Source: a virus
Virus record (IMG/VR): IMGVR_UViG_3300047440_000164
Coordinates: 1-28,518 of that record
Length of the DNA stretch: 28,518 nt
Direction: 5' to 3' (one strand)
How positions within the stretch are numbered: position 1 is the stretch's first letter; every line of letters starts with the position of its first letter. The position numbers were made by a program, and so were the translations under genes. The notes beneath the pieces were generated by a model that was given only the letters and a program-made list of their open reading frames with translations, ran no database searches and was not told the origin of the DNA. Below, one piece after another: positions 24,529 to 28,518 of this stretch.

Positions 24529-24560
24529 GGCCCGGCGACTGTGTGAGCAGTCACCGGGCC
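24529..24560 (-). other. Intercistronic RNA hairpin
   Basis: A 13-bp stem (24529-24541 with 24548-24560) and 6-base loop between two minus-strand genes. As minus-strand RNA the one non-Watson-Crick position is a G-U wobble; as plus-strand RNA it would be a C-A mismatch. That supports function in the minus transcript. No T-tract follows, so it is more likely a processing or stability element than a terminator. Confidence 0.6.
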
Positions 24561-24566
24561 GTTTCA

Positions 24567-24815
24567 TTATGCGGTTACGGTCACGTCTTCCCAGTTGGCT
24601 TTGAAGATTTGGTAGGTGTTGCCTGACTGGTCGGGTGCCTCGATCATGCTCCCGTAGGTCTCGCCGAGATCGCGTTTATTTTTTGCGATCAACCGCCGCG
24701 CGTCATCGACGCTGGTGGCTGGCCCGACCCTCGACGTGTACGTCTCTTTCAGGCCGTTCTTTTTTGTCGGGACCGATGTGACGTAAACCACATATGGCTT
24801 TGGCACGAATGCCAT
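24567..24815 (-). CDS. Small hypothetical protein (82 aa)
   Basis: It starts at ATG 24815 with an AGGAGA ribosome site. The composition suggests a compact alpha/beta fold: PYVVYVTSVPTKKNGLKETY is beta-like, then a helix at DDARRLIAKNKRDLG, then a closing strand (TYQIFKANWEDVTVTA). No family is recognised. It is the first gene behind the promoter at about 24897-24902 and operator copy 1. Confidence 0.65.
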   Translation of the reverse strand: MAFVPKPYVVYVTSVPTKKNGLKETYTSRVGPATSVDDARRLIAKNKRDLGETYGSMIEAPDQSGNTYQIFKANWEDVTVTA

Positions 24816-25150
24816 TGCACTTCTCCTGTTTCTGATTTGATTGTCAAAGAACCCGGCAATGTGCCGCACCAGTCGGACTTCCCGACTGACACAAAGAGTA
24901 TAGCACAGGTCGTGAGCGACCATTGGTCGGAGGTCACTTTTTGCGATTGTGACATCGATGCCGCAGCGACAACTTGCACGTTTTGAAAAAATGAAATTAC
25001 GAAATTGCTGGTACTTCTCGAACACAACCGCGCGCGATTGATTGAACAACTCGCGCGTCGATGCGCGCATCCCGCGGAATGCGTATTAGACTATTTTCTA
25101 TTTTGCGATTGTGGTTGTGACGAAAAAAGTTGGTTGAAGTCCGGTTGAAA
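24816..25150 (-). other. Noncoding regulatory region with repeats and stem-loops
   Basis: No convincing gene is seen in these 335 bases. The region holds operator copy 1 and an extended -10 promoter. A 7-bp leader hairpin (24870-24888, CAGTCGG stem) lies at the predicted transcript start. A 13-bp direct repeat TTTTGCGATTGTG occurs at 24939-24951 and 25101-25113. A 7-bp inverted repeat CGCGCGA (25031-25037 with 25051-25057) is also present. Its AT-rich patches differ from the flanking genes. Confidence 0.55.
24897..24929 (-). promoter_or_regulatory. Extended -10 promoter with operator copy 1
   Basis: On the minus strand TGCTATACT gives an extended -10 (TATACT at 24902-24897) about 80 bases before the ATG at 24815. 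The -35 area lacks a good hexamer but is covered by the dyad CGACCATTGGTCG (24917-24929), the same sequence found at 26592 and 26634. A bound protein here could repress or activate. Confidence 0.55.
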
Positions 25151-25363
25151 TCAGTCGCCGAACTTAATGACCTTCTTGACCGGTAGCGGCGGATCGATGC
25201 CGTGCAGCATGTCAACTATTTCGGTGATCGATCTCTGGTCAGCCGCACTGACGCCAACACGGAAATGACAACCCGGGTGCGCGATGTCGAAGTCGCGCAG
25301 GTGCTGCAGCCAGTCCTGCTCCAGTCCATCGGTGATGGTGGCGACGGTGAAAATTTTAGTCAT
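25151..25363 (-). CDS. Small hypothetical protein (70 aa)
   Basis: The ATG at 25363 lies inside the end of the upstream zinc-ribbon gene (8-base overlap), implying coupled translation. It contains GLEQDWLQHLRDFDIAHPGC and a polar alpha/beta pattern ending KKVIKFGD. Unrecognised. No clear terminator follows; a T-run (TTTTTT at about 25128) on this strand has no strong stem before it. Confidence 0.6.
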   Translation of the reverse strand: MTKIFTVATITDGLEQDWLQHLRDFDIAHPGCHFRVGVSAADQRSITEIVDMLHGIDPPLPVKKVIKFGD

Positions 25364-25586
25364 TCCAGATGACCTCGTTCTCGTCAGCCGGTTCGTATGC
25401 GCCGGGCAGCGGCTTGATCAGCGGCACACCGTTCTTCTTGCGCATCGGGTTCATGCGGTCGACGCAAGCCTGACAGATGGGTTGCCGGGGACCACCGTCG
25501 AGACTGACGCTCGGCACCTTGTTCGGGTGATAGCTGAAGATGTTGCCGCAGCCCACGCAGGGGCTGGTGACCATGACGTATCCCAT
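25356..25586 (-). CDS. Small zinc-ribbon-like phage protein (76 aa)
   Basis: It starts at ATG 25586 with GGGAG upstream. Cysteines at 10, 13, 38 and 41 form two CxxC knuckles (SPCVGCGNIF and PICQACVDRMNP), a probable zinc site. The layout, including VMVTSPCVGCG early and a late PGAYEPADENEV, matches a widespread group of small phage proteins of unknown function, as I recall it. It is coupled to the following gene. It lies behind the terminator at 25616-25653, so it needs read-through or its own promoter, which I do not see clearly. Confidence 0.7.
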   Translation of the reverse strand: MGYVMVTSPCVGCGNIFSYHPNKVPSVSLDGGPRQPICQACVDRMNPMRKKNGVPLIKPLPGAYEPADENEVIWND

Positions 25587-25615
25587 CGCGACACTCCCGG
25601 TGAATGAACCACCCT

Positions 25616-25653
25616 AAAGCAAAAACGCCGCCCGGTGGAGGGGCGGCGTTTGC
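25616..25653 (-). terminator. Rho-independent terminator after the recombinase/HTH operon
   Basis: An 8-bp stem CGCCGCCC (25626-25633) with GGGCGGCG (25641-25648), extended by three A-T pairs. On the minus strand it is followed by TTTTTGCTTT. It closes the recombinase, HTH and 23-aa peptide transcript. Confidence 0.8.
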
Positions 25654-25654
25654 G

Positions 25655-25726
25655 TCAGCTATCGACGAGGAAGATGCAGGCGTAGAGGACGATCACGGCG
25701 AGGATCGAGAGTTGGCCTAATTCCAT
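25655..25726 (-). CDS. Tiny membrane peptide (23 aa) coupled to HTH gene
   Basis: The frame runs from ATG 25726 to TGA 25655. It starts two bases after the HTH stop codon and has a strong GGGAGA ribosome site 5 bases before the ATG, embedded in the end of the HTH gene. The peptide MELGQLSILAVIVLYACIFL ends VDS and is one transmembrane segment. It is followed directly by the terminator. The ribosome site and placement are better than chance, but so short a gene needs translation evidence. Confidence 0.5.
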   Translation of the reverse strand: MELGQLSILAVIVLYACIFLVDS

Positions 25727-25727
25727 T

Positions 25728-25934
25728 TTAGTCTCCCAGTTTTTTGAGGGCTGATGCGCCGGATTTGCCGGTCGCCTTCAGGTAGTCGAGGAATGCCGTG
25801 ACCGGCCCCGGCACATGCCGGTCGCCGGAGATGTACCGCTCGATGGTGCGCTTCTCGCTGCGCAGCAGACGTGCAGCTTCGGCCTGCGACAGACCGAGGC
25901 GCGCGAGCGCCAGTTCGAATTGCGTGCCGGTCAT
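25728..25934 (-). CDS. Small HTH (XRE-like) DNA-binding regulator (68 aa)
   Basis: A helix-turn-helix spans about residues 14-38: GLSQAEAARLLRSEKRTIER has the typical Gln and Ala of helix 2 and a recognition helix with KRTIERY. It is followed by VPGPVTAFLDYLK. Length is that of a minimal Cro-like protein. The ATG at 25934 overlaps the recombinase stop (ATGA), so it is co-translated with the recombinase. It is the only clear regulator in the window and is therefore the best candidate to bind the three CGACC/GGTCG dyads, one of which lies in its own operon promoter. That link is inference. Confidence 0.8.
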   Translation of the reverse strand: MTGTQFELALARLGLSQAEAARLLRSEKRTIERYISGDRHVPGPVTAFLDYLKATGKSGASALKKLGD

Positions 25935-26560
25935 GCTGCCAGCCTTTCCTGCACGCGGATGACGGTGCGGGCCGACCACGGTGCGCCGGTCGGCGTGGCG
26001 ATCTTGCGCGTATTCAGTTCGCGGGCGATGGCGCGCGCCGACTGCCCAGCCAGCCCGGCGAACACCGGTCCCAATGCCAGCGCCCGCTCGACCGCCGCGG
26101 TGTGGTTGTCGCTCGCCTGCTTGGCGTTGCCCAACTGCACGCCGCGCGCCTTGGCCATGGCGAGGCCAGCCTTGGTGCGGTCGCTGATCATGTCGCGCTC
26201 AAGTTCGGCCACCGCGCCCAATATCTGCACGGTGAACTTGGTGGCGTGCGGATTGTCGCAGGCGACGAAGTCGACCTTGCTGTCCTGCAGGCTCGTGATC
26301 ATCGACAGCTTGCGCGCCAGCCGGTCCAGCTTGGCGATCACCAGCGTGGCCTTCTGCTTCTTGCAGGCCGCGAGCGCCGCGGCCAGCGCCGGGCGATCCT
26401 CGCGCTTGCCGCTCTCGATCTCGGTGAACTCGGCGACGATGCTCTTGCCGGTCGACGTCCCGAACTCGGCGACGGCCTTGCGCTGCGCGTCGAGGCCGAG
26501 GCCGGAGCGGCCCTGCGCTTGCGTCGAAACGCGGTAGTAAGCGATTAGGCTTTTAGTCAT
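25931..26560 (-). CDS. Serine recombinase (resolvase/invertase family)
   Basis: A 209-residue protein from ATG 26560 with AAGGGG upstream. The catalytic domain opens with LIAYYRVSTQAQ (Ser12 nucleophile). It contains the active-site arginine motif AKLDRLARKL and the long dimer helix region ERDMISDRTKAGLAMAKARG. The C-terminus (about 165-209) resembles a DNA-binding HTH (SARAIARELNTRKIATPTG). Size fits small resolvases/invertases, not large integrases. It may resolve dimers or invert a segment; no obvious inversion sites were found. Its promoter carries operator copy 2. Confidence 0.9.
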   Translation of the reverse strand: MTKSLIAYYRVSTQAQGRSGLGLDAQRKAVAEFGTSTGKSIVAEFTEIESGKREDRPALAAALAACKKQKATLVIAKLDRLARKLSMITSLQDSKVDFVACDNPHATKFTVQILGAVAELERDMISDRTKAGLAMAKARGVQLGNAKQASDNHTAAVERALALGPVFAGLAGQSARAIARELNTRKIATPTGAPWSARTVIRVQERLAA

Positions 26561-26584
26561 AAGAACCCCTTGGTTGATCAGCGG

Positions 26585-26613
26585 AATATACCGACCAATG
26601 GTCGCAAGGTCAA
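26585..26613 (-). promoter_or_regulatory. Recombinase promoter with operator copy 2 in the spacer
   Basis: TTGACC (26613-26608), a 17-base spacer and TATATT (26590-26585) on the minus strand, close to consensus. The dyad CGACCATTGGTCG (26592-26604 as read on minus) fills the spacer. The ATG follows about 25 bases after the -10. Confidence 0.75.
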
Positions 26614-26624
26614 TGAATGCCCCC

Positions 26625-26653
26625 TTGCACCCCCGACCGTTGGTCGGTACTAT
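26625..26653 (+). promoter_or_regulatory. Divergent promoter with operator copy 3 in the spacer
   Basis: TTGCAC (26625-26630), a 17-base spacer and TACTAT (26648-26653) on the plus strand. The spacer contains CCGACCGTTGGTCGG (26633-26647), dyad-symmetric except at its centre. Its centre is 42 bases from that of copy 2, about four DNA turns, so one regulator could control both promoters, perhaps cooperatively. Confidence 0.65.
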
Positions 26654-26681
26654 GGAACTATCGAAACCATGGAGAAACAAC

Positions 26682-27050
26682 GTGATACGACCCCTGACGA
26701 TGGAGGACGAAAAGCGCATTGCGGCCAACCGCAGGCGTATGGCCGGTGAGCGGCGGGTGGTGCGCCGGGTGGTGCGTGACCTGCTGGCGGCTGGCTTTGC
26801 CCTCACCGTCGATGACGGCGGCGATGAGCCTGCCATCCGGCAGTCGACCGACGCCCGCAAGATCGAGGCCTGCCTGCTCAACACCGACGACGACCGCATC
26901 TACGCCAGCAAGCCGGGCGTGAAGACCGCCTTCGTGCGCTTCGTCTACGGCAACGATGCGTGGGAGGTGATCGCCGACTACAGCGTCAGCCTTGAGGATC
27001 ACCTCAAGGGCGCGTTCGATCTGTGCGGCAAGCTGGAGGCGCGGGGGTGA
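26682..27050 (+). CDS. Hypothetical protein divergent from the recombinase (122 aa)
   Basis: A GTG start at 26682 is chosen because GGAGAAAC lies just upstream and the predicted promoter ends at 26653. Earlier in-frame ATGs would lie in or before that promoter. The N-terminus is a very basic helix (RRRMAGERRVVRRVVRDLLA). The remainder is alpha/beta with YGNDAWEVIADYSVSLEDHL. No family recognised. Regulation by the dyad at 26634 is likely from position. A bidirectional terminator follows. Confidence 0.65.
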   Translation: MIRPLTMEDEKRIAANRRRMAGERRVVRRVVRDLLAAGFALTVDDGGDEPAIRQSTDARKIEACLLNTDDDRIYASKPGVKTAFVRFVYGNDAWEVIADYSVSLEDHLKGAFDLCGKLEARG

Positions 27051-27082
27051 AATGCCATTATGCGGTATAACGGTATAAGACC

Positions 27083-27111
27083 AAAACCCCGGCAGCGATG
27101 CCGGGGTTTTT
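27083..27111. terminator. Bidirectional terminator
   Basis: A perfect 12-bp stem AAAACCCCGGCA (27083-27094) with TGCCGGGGTTTT (27099-27110), loop GCGA. T-runs follow on both strands. It can end the plus-strand gene at 27050 and the minus-strand tRNA transcript. Confidence 0.85.
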
Positions 27112-27114
27112 GTT

Positions 27115-27189
27115 TGGTGGGCGATGAAGGGATCGAACCTCCGACCTTCCCGGTGTAAACGGGACGCACTACCGCTGTGCTAATCGCCC
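27115..27189 (-). tRNA. tRNA-Val (anticodon TAC), CCA encoded
   Basis: On the minus strand all arms are intact. The acceptor is GGGCGAT/ATCGCCC, the D stem GCAC/GTGC, and the anticodon stem TCCCG/CGGGA with loop TTTACAC giving anticodon TAC. The T stem is GGAGG/CCTTC with one G-U pair and loop TTCGATC. Discriminator A and CCA are encoded (27115-27118). Length is 75 bases. It sits next to the integrase gene and is a candidate attachment site. Confidence 0.93.
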
Positions 27190-27194
27190 GGTTT

Positions 27195-27453
27195 ATTTTG
27201 GTGCGGATTTTGGTGCGCACGGTTCCTGCAAATCAAAAACCCTCTGCAACATTGGGCTTTCCTCTCACGAGCAAACTGCGTGTAAATAGCCGTGCTTTCG
27301 ATTTTGGTGAACAAAATCAAGCAACGACGAGCAACGGCAAGCAACGATGTTCCCCCTCAGTTCACGTTGTTTTTGGTGCGCACCAAAATAAAGAACAAAA
27401 AGAAACCCCCGGCTTCGTGGGCCGGGGGTTGGGTTTCTGGTGCGCACCAAAAT
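27195..27453. repeat. Repeat-rich putative integrase arm / attachment region
   Basis: Copies of ATTTTGGTGCG occur at 27195-27205 and 27207-27217 (tandem, 12-base period). A degenerate inverted form GATTTTG-GTGAA-CAAAATC lies at 27300-27318. A perfect 18-bp palindrome TTTTGGTGCGCACCAAAA lies at 27371-27388, and a further partly palindromic copy at 27438-27453. Three GCAACG units at 27321, 27331 and 27341 have an exact 10-base period. The segment lies between the tRNA and the integrase end and holds no convincing gene. Confidence 0.6.
27390..27430 (-). terminator. Integrase terminator
   Basis: A perfect 10-bp stem AACCCCCGGC (27404-27413) with GCCGGGGGTT (27421-27430), loop of 7. On the minus strand it is followed by TTTCTTTTTGTTC. 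It lies 27 bases past the integrase stop. Confidence 0.8.
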
Positions 27454-27456
27454 CAA

Positions 27457-28518
27457 TCAGGCCATCTTGCGCCGCCGACCGAACCTGACGTTCAACACGC
27501 CGTCGAAGTGCCCCTCCATGTAGTGCTTGTAGTGCTTGTCGATGATCTGCACCGACACGCCACAATACTCGCTGACCTCATCCTTGGAGATGCCCGCCAT
27601 CAACAGCCACGAGATGCAGGTGTGGCGCAGGGTGTGGGGGGTGATCTCCTTGCCCAACCCGGCCAGATCACGCGCGTGGACGAAGCCACGGTAGAAGCCG
27701 CGGATAGGCTTGCCGTCCTTTTCGATGATCGAGCGCCGCGAAATCCCCAGCCGGTGCCAGCGCCGCATATGAGCCAGCAGTTCAGGACGAAGCGGTACGG
27801 TCGGCTGGCGCTTGTTGGTCGCCGATGATCCGTGAGCCTTGCGGTAATAGTGGCCACGCTCAAGGTCGACCCAGCCGCGGCCAATGGCACGCTCCGGTGC
27901 GGCATTACAGATCGCGGTAGCGCGAGTGCCGGTCTTGAGACCGACGAGGATGGCGCGGGCGACGTGGCGCATGGTGTGCCTGCCGGGCTTGCCGTCGCGG
28001 TTCTTCTGGCGAAAGCGCCATGCGGCGCGGACGAGCGCCGCGGCCTGCTCGACGGTAAGACAACCCTCTCGCGGTTGTGAGGGAGCGGGCAACGTCGGGC
28101 TGAACAGCAGGCGCAGACCGCCGCGCTTTCTGCTGTAGTCGTTGATCGCCGCTGCAAGGTGGTTAAGTTCGCGGCGGGCCATTGCGTCAGAACCGCGCTG
28201 CTTGGTGTAGGCCTCCTGCGTGTGAGGCGTCATCTCACTGATGGTGTAAGTGCCAAAATACACCAGCACGCGCTTAGACATCTTCTCGACGTCCCTGATG
28301 CGGCTCTCGCCACGTTTGTCGCCGGGCTGCATTTTCTTGCGCATGCGCTCGATCAAGCGCGGCGTATAGTAGCCGATGCAGTCGGCGATCACCGCTTGAT
28401 TGGGATCACCGTTGCCTTTCGCTTCCGGCTGCTCGATGACGTCGGCCCGGCACTCGGCGATGGCTTGCGTGATCGCGTCTGCCTTCTCTTGGACAGTAGG
28501 ATGCCTGCCGAGTGTAGT
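27457..28518 (-). CDS. int: Tyrosine recombinase / phage integrase, 5' truncated
   Basis: The frame is open to the window edge, so the start lies outside; 353 residues are visible. A GTG at 28392 would give 311 residues, but 42 further coding-like residues precede it. Numbered from that GTG, catalytic residues are Arg157 (KTGTRATAI), Lys194 as a possible strand lysine, His253 and Arg256 (HTLRH), and Tyr288 (DKHYKHY) as nucleophile. The usual GH before the tyrosine helix is GV (CGVSVQ), a variant I recall from other phage integrases. It would integrate or excise the element, probably at the neighbouring tRNA region. Its terminator and repeats follow directly. Confidence 0.92.
   Translation of the reverse strand, partial: TTLGRHPTVQEKADAITQAIAECRADVIEQPEAKGNGDPNQAVIADCIGYYTPRLIERMRKKMQPGDKRGESRIRDVEKMSKRVLVYFGTYTISEMTPHTQEAYTKQRGSDAMARRELNHLAAAINDYSRKRGGLRLLFSPTLPAPSQPREGCLTVEQAAALVRAAWRFRQKNRDGKPGRHTMRHVARAILVGLKTGTRATAICNAAPERAIGRGWVDLERGHYYRKAHGSSATNKRQPTVPLRPELLAHMRRWHRLGISRRSIIEKDGKPIRGFYRGFVHARDLAGLGKEITPHTLRHTCISWLLMAGISKDEVSEYCGVSVQIIDKHYKHYMEGHFDGVLNVRFGRRRKMA

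Noticed and set aside
25815-26548. 240- and 225-aa plus-strand open frames opposite the serine recombinase
   Set aside because: They are mirror frames of a clear recombinase gene with low-complexity Arg/Ala/Leu composition and no start signals.
27321-27350. Possible mini CRISPR array (three GCAACG units)
   Set aside because: Units are about 10 bases with no spacers of CRISPR length; helical-phase binding sites are a better reading.
27177-27828. Plus-strand open frames of 103 and 178 aa across the tRNA-integrase gap
   Set aside because: They run through the integrase terminator and palindromic repeats and partly antisense to the integrase; no ribosome site or domain.
27457-28392. GTG at 28392 as the integrase start
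   Set aside because: The frame stays open with coding-like residues for 42 more codons to the window edge and no ribosome site precedes the GTG, so the gene is treated as truncated.

Overview
The window is one continuous stretch of a temperate, podovirus-like (short-tailed) bacteriophage or prophage. The DNA is visibly GC-rich, and codon use and the encoded tRNA-Val(TAC) suggest an alphaproteobacterial host, possibly a Bradyrhizobium-like member of the Hyphomicrobiales. That host guess is from memory of similar phage proteins, not a search. Both ends are cut inside genes: a tail appendage gene on the left and a tyrosine integrase on the right.

Positions 1-23714 are a tightly packed plus-strand late region, mostly joined by ATGA or TGATG stop/start overlaps. 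In order it holds: receptor-binding/tail appendage genes (1-2830); a lysis block with a single-pass membrane protein, a zinc-peptidase endolysin and a four-helix holin candidate (2827-4305); unrecognised genes including a 416-aa protein (4305-6258); terminase large subunit and portal (6255-10249); a cassette of four small accessory genes (10279-11351); scaffold and major capsid protein (11428-13679), closed by a strong terminator; head-tail connector and tail hub proteins (13744-16286); a T7 gp13-like protein and a GNAT acetyltransferase (16283-17240); four candidate internal/ejection proteins (17240-21968); and a virion-associated M15-like peptidase (21972-23714).

Positions 23711-27050 are a regulatory and lysogeny-type region, mainly on the minus strand. 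It has three overlapping tiny membrane-peptide genes behind a good sigma-70 promoter, small genes in two operons, a serine recombinase, a small HTH regulator coupled to it, and a 23-aa membrane peptide. A 13-15 bp dyad (CGACC-NNT-GGTCG type) occurs three times. Two copies sit exactly in the spacers of divergent promoters at 26585-26653 and the third overlaps the -35 region of another promoter, which looks like a small phage regulon.

Positions 27115-28518 hold a complete tRNA-Val gene, a repeat-rich noncoding segment with an 18-bp perfect palindrome (TTTTGGTGC half-sites), and the tyrosine integrase. This looks like an attachment region. No replication genes, small terminase, CRISPR array or insertion sequence was recognised.
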